A DNA stretch of 64,000 nucleotides, from positions 74,572,806 through 74,636,805 of the forward strand of contig OY282608.1 in NCBI GenBank assembly GCA_958298945.1, written 5' to 3'. Shown here piece by piece: positions 45,060 to 61,200 of the stretch. A program made the translations under genes and the position numbers. The notes under the pieces were generated by a model, which saw nothing but the letters and a program-made list of their open reading frames with translations, did no database searches and had not been told where the DNA came from. The stretch is from Atherix ibis. Lineage: Eukaryota; Arthropoda; Insecta; Diptera; Athericidae. Numbering within the stretch: position 1 is the first letter of the stretch; every line of letters starts with the position of its first letter.

Positions 45060-48000
45060 AAACCAACAAACCAACAAACAAACAAACCAACAAACCAACA
45101 AACCAACAAACAAACAAACCAACAAACCAACAAACCAACAAACCAACAAACCAACAAACCAACCAACCAACAAACCAACAAACCAACAAACCAACAAACC
45201 AACAAACCAACAAACCAACAAGCCAACAAACCAACAAACCAACAAGCCAACAAGCCAACAAACCAACAAGCCAACAAACGAACAAGCCAACAAACCAACA
45301 AACCAACAAACCAACAAACCAACAAACCAACAAACCAACAAACCAACAAACCAACAAACCAACAAACCAACAAACCAACAAACCAACAAACCAACAAACC
45401 AACAAACCAACAAACCAACAAACAAATAAACCAACAAACCAACAAAACAACAAAACAACAAACCAACAAACCAACAAACCAACAAGCCAACAAACCAACA
45501 AACCAACAAGCCAACAAGCCAACAAACCAAAAAACCAACAAAAGAAAAAACCAGCAAACCTACAAACCAACAAACAAACAAACCAACAAACCAATAAACC
45601 AACAAACCAACAAACCAACAAACCAACAAACCAACAAACCAACAAACCAACAAACCAACAAACCAACAAACCAACAAACCAACAAACCAATAAACCAACA
45701 AACCAAAAAACCAACAAACCAACAAACCAACAAACCAACAAACCAACAAACCAACAAACCAACAAACCAACAAACCAACAAACCAACAAACCAACAAACC
45801 AACAAACAAACAACCCCAACAAACCAACAAACCAACAAACCAACAAACCAACAAACCAAGAAACAAATAAACCAACAAACCAACAAACGAACAAACGAAT
45901 AAACCAACAAACCAACATACCTACAAACCAACAAACCAACAACCCAAAACACTAACAAACCAACAAACCAACAAACCAACAAACCAACAAACCGACAAAC
46001 CAACAAACCAACAAACTAACAAACCCACAAACCAACAAACCAACAAACCAACAAACCAACAAACGAACACACGAACAAACCAACAAACCAATGGACCTAC
46101 AAACCAACAAACAAACAAACAAACAAACCAACCAACCAACAAACCAACAAACCAACAATCCAACAAACCAACAAACCAACAAGCCAACAAACCAACAAAC
46201 CACCAACCCAACAAACAAACAAACCAACAAACCAACAAACCAACAAACAAATAAACCAACAAACCAACAAACGAACAAACCAACAAACCAACAAACCAAC
46301 AAACCAACAAACCAACAAACCAACAAACCAACAAACCAACAAGCCTACAAACAAACAAACCAACAAACCAACAAACCAACAAACCAACAAACCAACAAAC
46401 CAACAAACCAACAAACCAACAAACCAACAAACCAACAAACCAACAAACCAATAAACCAACAAACCAACAAACCAACAGACCAACATATCAACAAACCAAC
46501 AAACCAACAAACCAACAAACCAACAAACCAACAAACCAAGAAACCAACAAACCAACAAACCAACAAACCAACAAACCAACAAACAAACAAACCAACAAAA
46601 CAAGAAACAAATAAACCATCAAACTAACAAACGAACAAACCAACAAACTAACAAACCAACAAACCAACAAACCAACAAACCAACAAACCAACAAACCAAC
46701 AAACCAACAAACCAACAAACCAACAAACCAACAAACAAACAAACCAACAAACCAACAAACCAACAAACCAACAAACCAACAAACCAACAAACCAACAAAC
46801 CAACAAACCAAGAAACCAGCAAACAAACAAACGAATAAACCAACAAACCAACAAACGAAAAACCAACAAACCAATAAACCAACAAACCAACAAACGAACA
46901 AACCAACAAACCAACAAACAAAAAAACCAACAAACCAACAAACCAAGAAACCAACAAACCAACAAACCAACAAACCAACAAACCAACAAACCAACAAACC
47001 AACAAACCAACAAACAAACAAACCAACAAACCAACAAACCAATAAACCAACAAACCAACAAACCAGCAAACCAACAAACCAACAAACCAACAAACGAACA
47101 AACCAACAAACCAACAAACCAACAAACCAACAAACCAACAAACCAACAAACCAACAAATAAACAAACCAACAAACCAACAAACCAACAAACCAACAAAAG
47201 AACAATTCAACAAACCAACAAACCAACAAACCAACAAACCAACAAAAGAACAATTCAACAAACCAACAAACCAACAAACCAACAAACCAACAAACCAACA
47301 AACCAACAAACCACCAAACCAACAAACCAACAAACCAACAAACCAGGAAACCAACAAACCAGGAAACCAACAAACCAACAGACCAACAAACCAACAAACC
47401 AACAAACGAAGAAACCAATAAACCAACAAACCAACAAACCAACAAACCAACAAACCAACAAACCAACAAACCAACAAACCAACAAACCAACTAACAAACA
47501 AACCAACAAACCAACAAACCAAAAAAACAACAAACCAACAAACCGACAAACCAGCAAACCAACAAACCAACAAACCAACAAACCAACAAACCAACAAACC
47601 AACAAACCAACAAACCAACAAACCAACAAACCAACAAACCAACAAACCAACAAACGAACAAACCAACAAACCAACAAACCAACAAACCAACAAACCAACA
47701 AACCAACAAACCAACAAACCAACTAACCAACAAATCAACAAACCCACAAACCAACAAACAAACAAACCAACAAACCAACAACCCAACAAACCAACAAACC
47801 AACAAACCAACAAACCAACAAACCAACAAATCAACAAACCAACAAACCAACAAACCAACAAATCAACAAACCAACAAACCAACAAACCAACAAACACACA
47901 AACCAACAAACCAACAAACCAACAAACCAACAAACCAACAAACCAACAAACCAACAAACCAATAAACCAACCAACCAAAAAACCAACAAACCAACAAACC

Positions 48001-50985
48001 AACAAACCAACAAACCAACAAACCAACAAACCAACAAACCAACAAACCAACAAACCAACAAACAAACAAACCAACAAACCAACAAACCAACAAACTAACA
48101 AACCAACAAACAAACAAACCAACAAACCAACAAACCAACAAACAAATAAACCAACAAACCAACAAACGAACAAACCAACAAACCAACAAACGAACAAACC
48201 AGCAAACCAACAAACCAACAAACCAACAAATCAACAAACCAACAAACCAACAAACCAACAAATCAACAAACCAACAAACCAACAAACCAACAAACACACA
48301 AACCAACAAACCAACAAACCAACAAACCAACAAACCAACAAACCAACAAACCAATAAACCAACAAACCAAAAAACCAACAAACCAACAAACCAACAAACC
48401 AAGAAACCAACAAACCAACAAACCAACAAACCAACAAACAAACAAACCAACAAACCAACAAACCAACAAACTAACAAACCAACAAACAAACAAACCAACA
48501 AACCAACAAACCAACAAACAAATAAGCCAACAAACCAACAAACGAACAAACCAACAAACCAACAAACCAACAAACCAACAAACCAACAAACCAACAAACC
48601 AACAAACCAACAAACCAACAAACCAACAAACCAACAAACCAACAAACCAACAAAGCAACAAACAAACAAACCAAAAAACCAACAAACCAACAAACCAACA
48701 AACCAACAAACCAAAAAATCAACAAACCAAAAAATCAACAAACCAACAAACCAACAAACCAACAAACCAACAAACCAACAAACCAACAAACCAACAAACC
48801 TACAAACCAACAAACCAACAAACCAACAAACCAACAAACCAACGAACCAACAAACCAACAAATTAACAAACCAACAAACCTACAAACCAACAAACCAACA
48901 AACCAACAAACCAAGAAACCAACGAAACAACAAACCAACAAACCTAGACACCAACAAACGAACTAACCAACAACCCAACAAAAGAACAAACCAACAAACC
49001 AACAAACCAACAAAGCAACAAACCAACAAACCACCAAACCAACACCCCAACAAACCAGAAAACCAACAAACCAACAAACCAACAAACCAACAAACCAACA
49101 AACCAACAAACCAACAAACGAACAAACTAAAAAACCAACAAACCAACAAACCAACAAACCAACAAGCCAACAAACAAACAAACCAACAAACCAACAAACC
49201 AAGAAACCAACAAACCAAGAAACCAAGAAACCAACAAACCAACAAACCCACATACCAACAAACAAACAAACCAACAAACCAACAACCCAACAAACCAACA
49301 AACCAACAAATAAACAAACCAACAAACTAACAAACCAACAAACCAAGAAACCAACAAACCAACAAACCAACAAACCAACAAACCATCAAACCAACAAACC
49401 AACAAACTAACGAACCAACAAACCAACAAACTAACAAACCAACAAACCAATAAACAAACAAACCAACAAACCAACAAACCAACAAACCAACAAACCAACA
49501 AAACAACAAACCAATAAACCAACAAACCAACCAACCAACAAACCAACAAACCAACAAACCCACAAACCAACAAACAAACAAACCAACAAACCAACAACCC
49601 AACAAACCAACAAACCAACAAGCAAACAAACCAATAAACCAACAAACCTACAAACCAAGAAACCAACAAACCAACAAACCAACAAACCAACGAACCAACA
49701 AACCAACAAACCAACAAACCAACAAACTAACAAACCAATAAACAAACAAACCAACAAACCAACGTACCAACAAACCAACAAACCACTAAACCAACAAACC
49801 AACAAACCAACAAACCAACAAACCAACAAACCAACAAACCAACAAACCAACAAACTAACAAACCAACAAACCAACAAACCAACAAACCAACAAACCAACA
49901 AACCAACAAACCAACAAACCAACAAACCAACAAGCCTACAAACAAACAAACCAACAAACCAACAAACCAACAAACCAACAAACCAACAAACAAACAAACC
50001 AACAAACCAACAAACCAACAAACCAATAAACCAACAAACCAAGAAACCAAGAAACCAACAAACCAACATATCAACAAACCAACAAACCAACAAACCAACA
50101 AACCAACAAACCAACAAACCAACAAACCAACAAACCAACAAACCAACAAACAAACAAACCAACAAACCAAGAAACAAATAAACCATCAAACTACCAAACG
50201 AACAAACCAACAAACTAACAAACCAACAAACCAACAAACCAACAAACCAACAAACCAACAAACCAACAAACCAACAAACAAACAAACCAACAAACCAACA
50301 AACTAACAAACCAACAAACCAACAAACCAACAAACCAACAAACCAACGAACCAACAAACCAACAAACCAACAAACCAACAAACTAACAAACCAATAAACA
50401 AACAAACCAACAAACCAACGAACCAACAAACCAACAAACCAACAAACCAACAAACCAACAAACCAAGAAACCAACAAACCAACAAACTAATAAACCAACA
50501 AACCAACAAACCAACAAACCAACAAACCAAGAAACCAACAAACCAACAAACCAAAAAACCAACAAGCCTACAAACAAACAAACCAACAAACCAACAAACC
50601 ACAAACCAACAAACCAACAAACCAACAAACCAACAAACCCACAAACCAACAAACAAACAAACCAACAAACCAACAACCCAACAAACCAACAAACCAACAA
50701 ACAAACAAACCAACAAACCAACAAACCAACAAACCAAGAAACCAACAAACCAACAAACCAACAAACAAACAAACCAACAAACCAACAAACCAACAAACCA
50801 ACAAATCAACAAACCAACGAACCAACAAACCAACAAACTAACAAACCAACAAACCAATAAACAAACAAACCAACAAACCAACAAACCAACAAACCAACAA
50901 ACCAACAAACCAACAAACCAACAAACCAACCAACCAACAAACCAACAAACCAACAAACCCACAAACCAACAAATAAACAAACCAA
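45060..50985. repeat. 5.5-6.0 kb duplication, first copy
   Basis: Landmarks pair with the second copy: AAAGAAAAAACC 45,544/51,511, CCCAAAACAC 45,943/51,869, CATATCAAC 46,485/52,435, CGAAAAACC 46,857/52,807, CAGGAAACC 47,345/53,175, a seven-A run 47,521/53,359, TAACCAACAACCC 48,964/54,451, CCCACATACC 49,247/54,814, CACTAAACC 49,784/55,359 and the 7-bp slip CCACAAACC near 50,600/56,222. The offset falls from about 5,980 to 5,490 and rises to 5,625, so several internal length changes of up to a few hundred bp have occurred since duplication. Confidence 0.8.
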
Positions 50986-51059
50986 CAAACCAACAAACCA
51001 ACAAACCAACAATTCAACAAACCATCAAGCCAACAAACCAAAAAACCAACAAACGAACA
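50986..51059. repeat. Spacer between the 5.5-6.0 kb copies
   Basis: This short piece (AATTCAAC, AAACCATC, AAGCC, AAACCAAA units) matches neither neighbour but resembles 43,801-43,860 and 44,675-44,720. AAGCC units return here and in the next 500 bp after being rare from about 45.5 kb. Confidence 0.55.
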
Positions 51060-54000
51060 AACCAACAAACAAACAAACCAACAAACCAACAAACCAACAA
51101 ACAAACAAACCAACAAACCAACAAACCAACAAACCAACAAACCAACAAACCAACCAACCAACAAACCAACAAACCAACAAACCAACAAACCAACAAACTA
51201 ACAAGCCAACAAACCAACAAACCAACAAGCCAACAAGCCAACAAACCAACAAGCCAACAAACGAACAAGCCAACAAACCAACAAACCAACAAACCAACAA
51301 ACCAACAAACCAACAAACCAACAAACCAACAAACCAACAAACCAACAAACCAACAAACCAACAAACCAACAAACCAACAAACCAACAAACAAATAAACCA
51401 ACAAACCAACAAAACAACAAAACAACAAACCAACAAACCAACAAACCAACAAGCCAACAAACCAACAAACCAACAAGCCAACAAGCCAACAAACCAAAAA
51501 ACCAACAAAAGAAAAAACCAGCAAACCAACAAACCAACAAACAAACAAACCAACAAACCAATAAACCAACAAACCAACAAACCAACAAACCAACAAACCA
51601 ACAAACCAACAAACCAACAAACCAACAAACCAATAAACCAACAAACCAAAAAACCAACAAACCAACAAACCAACAAACCAACAAACCAACAAACCAACAA
51701 ACCAACAAACCAATAAACAAACAAACCAACAAACCAACAAACCAACAAACCAACAAACCAACAAACCAACAAACCAACAAACCAAGAAACAAATAAACCA
51801 ACAAACCAACAAACGAACAAACGAACAAACCAACAAACCAACAGACCTACAAACCAACAAACCAACAACCCAAAACACTAACAAACCAACAAACCAACAA
51901 ACCAACAAACCAACAAACCAACAAACCGACAAACCAACAAACCAACAAACTAACAAACCCACAAACCAACAAACCAACAAACCAACAAACCAACAAACCA
52001 ACAAACGAACACACGAACAAACCAACAAACCAACAGACCTACAAACCAACAAACAAACAAACAAACCAACCAACCAACCAACAAACCAACAAACCAACAA
52101 TCCAACAAACCAACAAACCAACAAGCCAACAAACCAACAAACCACCAACCCAACAAACAAACAAACCAACAAACCAACAAACCAACAAACAAATAAACCA
52201 ACAAACCAACAAACGAACAAACCAACAAACCAACAAACCAACAAACCAACAAACCAACAAACCAACAAACCAACAAACCAACAAACCAACAAGCCTACAA
52301 ACAAACAAACCAACAAACCAACAAACCAACAAACCAACAAACCAACAAACCAACAAACCAACAAACCAACAAACCAACAAACCAACAAACCAACAAACCA
52401 ATAAACCAACAAACCAACAAACCAACAGACCAACATATCAACAAACCAACAAACCAACAAACCAACAAACCAACAAACCAACAAACCAACAAACCAACAA
52501 ACCAACAAACCAACAAACCAACAAACAAACAAACCAACAAAACAAGAAACAAATAAACCATCAAACTAACAAACGAACAAACCAACAAACTAACAAACCA
52601 ACAAACCAACAAACCAACAAACCAACAAACCAACAAACCAACAAACCAATAAACCAACAAACCAACAAACAAACAAACCAACAAACCAACAAACCAACAA
52701 ACCAACAAACCAACAAACCAACAAACCAACAAACCAACAAACCAACAAACCAACAAACCAAGAAACCAGCAAACTAACAAACAAATAAACCAACAAACCA
52801 ACAAACGAAAAACCAACAAACCAATAAACCAACAAACCAACAAACGAACAAACCAACAAACCAACAAACAAAAAAACCAACAAACCAACAAACCAAGAAA
52901 CCAACAAACCAACAAACCAACAAACCAACAAACCAACAAACCAACAAACCAACAAACAAACAAACCAACAAACCAACAAACCAACAAATAAACAAACCAA
53001 CAAACCAACAAACCAACAAACCAACAAAAGAACAAACCAACAAACCAACAAACCAACAAACCAACAAAAGAACAATTCAACAAACCAACAAACCAACAAA
53101 CCAACAAACCAACAAACCAACAAACCAACAAACCAACAAACCACCAAACCAACAAACCAACAAACCAACAAACCAGGAAACCAACAAACCAGGAAACCAA
53201 CAAACCAACAGACCAACAAACCAACAAACCAACAAACGAAGAAACCAATAAACCAACAAACCAACAAACCAACAAACCAACAAACCAACAAACCAACAAA
53301 CCAACAAACCAACAAACCAACAAACCAACTAACAAACAAACCAACAAACCAACAAACCAAAAAAACAACAAACCAACAAACCGACAAACCAGCAAACCAA
53401 CAAACCAACAAACCAACAAACCAACAAACCAACAAACCAACAAACCAACAAACCAACAAACCAACAAACCAACAAACCAACAAACCAACAAACCAACAAA
53501 CGAACAAACCAACAAACCAACAAACCAACAAACCAACAAACCAACAAACCAACAAACCAACAAACCAACAAACCAACAAATCAACAAAACCACAAACCAA
53601 CAAATAAACAAACCAACAAACCAACAACCCAACAAACCAATAAACCAACAAACAAACAAACCAACAAACCAAGAAATAAATAAACCAACAAACCAACAAA
53701 CGAACAAACCAGCAAACCAACAAACCAACAAGCCAACAAACCAAAAAAACCAACCAACAAACAAACAAACAAACAAACAAACAAACAAACCAACAAACCA
53801 ACAAACCAACAAACCAACAAATCAACAAACCAACAAACCAACAAACCAACAAATCAACAAACCAACAAACCAACAAACCAACAAACACACAAACCAACAA
53901 ACCAACAAACCAACAAACCAACAAACCAACAAACCAACAAACCAATAAACCAACAAACCAAAAAACCAACAAACCAACAAACCAACAAACCAAAAAACCA

Positions 54001-56615
54001 ACAAACCAACAAACCAACAAATTAACAAACAAACAAACCAACAAACCAACAAACCAACAAACTAACAAACCAACAAACAAACAAACCAACAAACCAACAA
54101 ACCAACAAACAAATAAACCAACAAACCAACAAACGAACAAACCAACAAACCAACAAACCAACAAACCAACAAACCAACAAACCAACAAACCAACAAACCA
54201 ACAAACCAACAAACCAACAAACCAACAAACCAACAAACCAACAAACCAACAAACCAACAAACCAACAAACAAACAAACCAAAAAACCAACAAACCAACAA
54301 ACCAACAAACCAACAAACCAAAAAATCAACAAACCAACAAACCAACAAACCAACAAACCAACAAACCAACAAACCAACAAACCTACAAACCAACAAACCA
54401 ACAAACCAACAAACCAACAAACCAACGAACCAACAAACCAACAAATTAACTAACCAACAACCCAACAAAAGAACAAACCAACAAACCAACAAACCAACAA
54501 AGCAACAAACCAACAAAACACCAAACCAACACCCCAACAAACCAGAAAACCAACAAACCAACAAACCAACAAACCAACAAACCAACAAACCAACAAACCA
54601 ACAAACGAACAAACTAAAAAACCAACAAACCAACAAACCAACAAACCAACAAACCAACAAACAAACAAACCAACAAACCAACAAAGCTACAAACCAAAAA
54701 AACAACAAACCAACAAACCAACAAACCAACAAACCAACAAAACAACAAACCAACAAACCAGCAAACCAACCAAACAACAAACCAAGAAACCAACAAACCA
54801 ACAAACCAACAAACCCACATACCAACAAACAAACAAACCAACAAACCAACAACCCAACAAACCAACAAACCAACAAACAAACAAACCAACAAACCAACAA
54901 ACCAACAAACCAAGAAACCAACAAACCAACAAACCAACAAACCAACAAACCATCAAACCAACAAACCAACAAACCAACGAACCAACAAACCAACAAACTA
55001 ACAAACCAACAAACCAATAAACAAACAAACCAACAAACCAACAAACCAACAAACCAACAAACCAACAAAACAACAAACCAACAAACCAACAAACCAACCA
55101 ACCAACAAACCAACAAACCAACAAACCCACAAACCAACAAACAAACAAACCAACAAACCAACAACCCAACAAACCAACAAACCAACAAGCAAACAAACCA
55201 ACAAACCAACAAACCTACAAACCAAGAAACCAACAAACCAACAAACCAACAAACCAACGAACCAACAAACCAACAAACCAACAAACCAACAAACCAACAA
55301 ACTAACAAACCAATAAACAAACAAACCAACAAACCAACGAACCAACAAACCAACAAACCACTAAACCAACAAACCAACAAACCAACAAACCAACAAACCA
55401 ACAAACCAACAAACCAACAAACCAACAAACTAACAAACCAACAAACCAACAAACCAACAAACCAACAAACCAACAAACCAACAAACCAACAAACCAACAA
55501 ACCAACAAACCAACAAACCAACAAACCAACAAGCCTACAAACAAACAAACCAACAAACCAACAAACCAACAAACCAACAAACCAACAAACCAACAAACCA
55601 ACAAACCAACAAACCAACAAACCAACAAACCAACAAACCAATAAACCAACAAACCAAGAAACCAACAAACCAACATATCAACAAACCAACAAACCAACAA
55701 ACCAACAAACCAACAAACCAAGAAACCAACAAACCAACAAACCAACAAACCAACAAACAAACAAACCAACAAACCAAGAAACAAATAAACCATCAAACTA
55801 CCAAACGAACAAACCAACAAACTAACAAACCAACAAACCAACAAACCAACAAACCAACAAACCAACAAACCAACAAACCAACAAACCAACAAACCAACAA
55901 ACTAACAAACCAACAAACCAACAAACTAACAAACCAACAAACCAACAAACCAACAAACCAACAAACCAACGAACCAACAAACCAACAAACCAACAAACCA
56001 ACAAACTAACAAACCAATAAACAAACAAACCAACAATCCAACGAACCAACAAACCAACAAACCAACAAACCAACAAACCAACAAACCAACAAACCAACAA
56101 ACCAACAAACTAACAAACCAACAAACCAACAAACCAACAAACCAACAAACCAAGAAACCAACAAACCAACAAACCAAAAAACCAACAAGCCTACAAACAA
56201 ACAAACCAACAAACCAACAAACCACAAACCAACAAACCAACAAACCAACAAACCAACAAACCGACAAAACCAACAAACAAACAAACCAACAAACCAACAA
56301 CCCAACAAACCAACAAACCAACAAACAAACAAACCAACAAATCAACAAACCAACAAACCAAGAAACCAACAAACCAACAAACCAACAAACAAACAAACAA
56401 ACAAACCAACAAACCAACAAACCAACAAACCAACAAACCAACGAACCAACAAACCAACAAACTAACAAACCAACAAACCAATAAACAAACAAACCAACAA
56501 ACCAACAAACCAACAAACCAACAAACCAACAAACCAACAAACCAACAAACCAACCAACCAACAAACCAACAAACCAACAAACCCACAAACCAACAAATAA
56601 ACAAACCAACAAACC
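51060..56615. repeat. 5.5-6.0 kb duplication, second copy
   Basis: This is the direct-orientation partner of 45,060-50,985, using the landmark pairs listed there. Its right third (from 54,905) takes part in a later 3.15 kb tandem duplication, which orders the events: the 5.5-6.0 kb copying came first, unless the shared part was later converted. Confidence 0.8.
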
Positions 56616-58050
56616 AACAACCCAACAAACCAACAAACCAACAAACAAACAAACCAATAAACCAACAAACCTACAAACCAACAAACCAACAAACCAACAA
56701 ACCAACAAACCAACGAACCAACAAACCAACAAACCAACAAACCAACAAACTAACAAACCAATAAACAAACAAACCAACAAACCAACGAACCAACAAACCA
56801 ACAAACCAACAAACCAACAAACCAACAAACCAACAAACCAACAAACCAACAAACCAACAAACCAACAAACCAACAAACTAACAATTCAACAAACCAACAA
56901 ACCAACAAACCAACAAACCAACAAACCAACAAACCAACAAACCAACAAGCCTACAAACAAATAAACCAACAAACCAACAAACCAACAAACCAACAAACCA
57001 ACAAACCAACAAACCAACAAACCAACAAACCAGCAAACAAACAAACCAACAAACCAACAAACCAATAAACCAACAAACCAACAAACCAACAAACCAACAT
57101 ATCAACAAACCAACAAACCAACAAACCAACAAACCAACAAACCAACAAACCAACAAACCAACAAACAAACAAACCAACAAACCAAGGAACAAATAAACCA
57201 TCAAACTAACAAACGAACAAACCAACAAACTAACAAACCAACAAACCAACAAACCAACAAACCAACAAACTAACAAACCAACAAACCAACAAACCAACAA
57301 ACAAACAAACCAAAAAACCAACAAACTAACAAACCAACAAACCAACAAACCAACAAACCAACAAACCAACAAACCAACAAACCAACAAACCAACAAACCA
57401 ACAAACCAAGAAACCAACAAACTAACAAACGAATAAACCAACAAACCAACAAACGAAAAACCAACAAACCAATAAACCAACAAACCAACAAACGAACAAA
57501 CCATCAAACCAACAAACGAAAAAACCAACAAACCAACAAACCCAGAAACCAACAAACCAACAAACCAACAAACCAACAAACCAACAAACCAACAACCCAA
57601 CAAACAAACAAACCAACAAACCAACAAACCAATAAACCAACAAACAAACAAACCAGCAAACCAACAAACCAACAAACCAACAAACGAACAAACCAACAAA
57701 CCAACAAACCAACAAACCAACAAACCAACAAATAAACAAACCAACAAACCAACAAACCAACAATAGAACAATTCAACAAACCAACAAACCAACAAACCAA
57801 CAAACCAACAAACCACCAAACCAACAAACCAACAAACCAACAGACCAACAAACCAACAAACCGACAAACGAAGAAACCAACAAACCAACAAACCAAAAAC
57901 CAACAAACCAACAAACCAACAAATCAACAAACCAACAAACCAACAAACCAACAAACCAACAAACCAACAAACCAACAAACAAACAAACCAACAAACCAAC
58001 AAACCAAAAAAAGAACAAACCAACAAACCAACAAACCAGCAAACCAACAA
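54905..58050. repeat. 3.15 kb tandem duplication, first copy
   Basis: This copy matches 58,055-61,200 at offsets of 3,142-3,205. Landmarks are CAAGAAACC 54,911/58,061, CATCAAACC 54,951/58,101, CACTAAACC 55,359/58,501, CATATCAAC 55,675/58,841, CCAAGGAAC 57,182/60,387 and CAATAGAAC 57,761/60,903. Confidence 0.85.
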
Positions 58051-58054
58051 ACCA

Positions 58055-61000
58055 ACAAACCAAGAAACCAACAAACCAACAAACCAACAAACCAACAAAC
58101 CATCAAACCAACAAACCAACAAACCAACGAACCAACAAACCAACAAACTAACAAACCAACAAACCAATAAACAAACAAACCAACAAACCAACAAACCAAC
58201 AAACCAACAAACCAACAAAACAACAAACCAACAAACCAACAAACCAACCAACCAACAAACCAACAAACCAACAAACCCACAAACCAACAAACAAACAAAC
58301 CAACAAACCAACAACCCAACAAACCAACAAACCAACAAGCAAACAAACCAACAAACCAACAAACCTACAAACCAAGAAACCAACAAACCAACAAACCAAC
58401 AAACCAACGAACCAACAAACCAACAAACCAACAAACCAACAAACTAACAAACCAATAAACAAACAAACCAACAAACCAACGAACCAACAAACCAACAAAC
58501 CACTAAACCAACAAACCAACAAACCAACAAACCAACAAACCAACAAACCAACAAACCAACAAACCAACAAACCAACAAACTAACAAACCAACAAACCAAC
58601 AAACCAACAAACCAACAAACCAACAAACCAACAAACCAGCAAACCAACAAACCAACAAACCAACAAACCAACAAACCAACAAGTCTACAAACAAACAAAC
58701 CAACAAACCAACAAACCAACAAACCAACAAACCAACAAACCAACAAACCAACAAACCAACAAACCAACAAACCAACAAACCAACAAACCAACAAACCAAT
58801 AAACCAACAAACCAAGAAACCAAGAAACCAACAAACCAACATATCAACAAACCAACAAACCAACAAACCAACAAACCAACAAACCAAGAAACCAACAAAC
58901 CAACAAACCAACAAACCAACAAACAAACAAACCAACAAACCAAGAAACAAATAAACCATCAAACTACCAAACGAACAAACCAACAAACTAACAAACCAAC
59001 AAACCAACAAACCAACAAACCAACAAACCAACAAACCAACAAACAAACAAACCAACAAACCAACAAACTAACAAACCAACAAACCAACAAACCAACAAAC
59101 CAACAAACCAACGAACCAACAAACCAACAAACCAACAAACCAACAAACTAACAAACCAATAAACAAACAAACCAACAAACCAACGAACCAACAAACCAAC
59201 AAACCAACAAACCAACAAACCAACAAACCAACAAACCAACAAACCAACAAACTAACAAACCAACAAACCAACAAACCAACAAACCAACAAACCAACAAAC
59301 CAACAAACCAACAAACCAAAAAACCAACAAGCCTACAAACAAACAAACCAACAAACCAACAAACCACAAACCAACAAACCAACAAACCAACAAACCAACA
59401 AACCGACAAACCAACAAACAAACAAACCAACAAACCAACAACCCAACAAACCAACAAACCAACAAACAAACAAACCAACAAACCAACAAACCAACAAACC
59501 AAGAAACCAACAAACCAACAAACCAACAAACAAACAAACCAACAAACCAACAAACCAACAAACCAACAAACCAACAAACCAACAAACCAACAAACCAACA
59601 AACCAACGAACCAACAAACCAACAAATTAACAAACCAACAAACCAATAAACAAACAAACCAACAAACCAACAAACCAACAAACCAACAAACCAACAAACC
59701 CACAAACCAACAAACCAATAAACCAACAAACCAACCAACGAACAAACCAACAAACCAACAAACCCACAAACCAACAAATAAACAAACCAACAAACCAACA
59801 ACCCAACAAACCAACAAACCAACAAACAAACAAACCAACAAACCAACAAACCTACAAACCAACAAACCAACAAACCAACAAACCAACAAACCAACGAACC
59901 AACAAACCAACAAACCAACAAATCAACAAACTAACAAACCAATAAACAAACAAACCAACAAACCAACGAACCAACAAACCAACAAACCAACAAACCTACA
60001 AACCAACAAACCAACAAACCAACAAACCAACAAACCAACAAACCAACAAACTAACAATTCAACAAACCAACAAACCAACAAACCAACAAACCAACAAACC
60101 AACAAACCAACAAACCAACAAGCCTACAAACAAATAAACCAACAAACCAACAAACCAACAAACCAACAAACCAACAAACCAACAAACCAACAAACCGACA
60201 AACCAACAAACCAGCAAACCAACAAACCAACAAACCAACAAACCAATAAACCAACAAACCAACAAACCAACAAACCAACATATCAACAAACCAACAAACC
60301 AACAAACCAACAAACCAACAAACCAACAAACCAACAAAACAACAAACCAACAAACCAACAAACCAACAAACAAACAAACCAACAAACCAAGGAACAAATA
60401 AACCATCAAACTAACAAACGAACAAACCAACAAACTAACAAACCAACAAACCAACAAACCAACAAACCAACAAACTAACAAACCAACAAACCAACAAACC
60501 AACAAACAAACAAACCAACAAACCAACAAACTAACAAACCAACAAACCAACAAACCAACAAACCAACAAACCAACAAACCAACAAACCAACAAACCAAGA
60601 AACCAACAAACTAACAAACGAATAAACCAACAAACCAACAAACGAACAAACCAACAAACCAACAAACGAAAAAACCAACAAACCAACAAACCAAGAAACC
60701 AACAAACCAACAAACCAACAAACCAACAAACCAACAAACCAACAACCCAACAAACAAACAAACCAACAAACCAACAAACCAATAAACCAACAAACAAACA
60801 AACCAGCAAACCAACAAACCAACAAACCAACAAACGAACAAACCAACAAACCAACAAACCAACAAACCAACAAATAAACAAACCAACAAACCAACAAACC
60901 AACAATAGAACAATTCAACAAACCAACAAACCAACAAACCAACAAACCAACAAACCACCAAACCAACAAACCAACGAACCAACAAACCAGGAAACCAACA

Positions 61001-61200
61001 AACCAACAGACCAACAAACCAACAAACCGACAAACGAAGAAACCAACAAACCAACAAACCAAAAACCAACAAACCAACAAACCAACAAACCAACAAACCA
61101 ACAAACCAACAAACCAACAAACCAACAAACCAACAAACCAACAAACCAACAAACAAACAAACCAACAAACCAACAAACCAAAAAAACAACAAACCAACAA
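58055..61200. repeat. 3.15 kb tandem duplication, second copy
   Basis: This is the immediate head-to-tail partner of 54,905-58,050. It differs by small insertions of whole octamers and by substitutions; for example AAGCCTAC near 55,531 reads AAGTCTAC near 58,681. Confidence 0.85.

Noticed and set aside
46091..46627. Plus-strand open frame starting ATG, 178 residues of KPTNQQTN repeats
   Set aside because: The ATG comes from a single variant unit (AATGGACC) and the stop from an AAACTAAC unit. The frame has no other gene signal.
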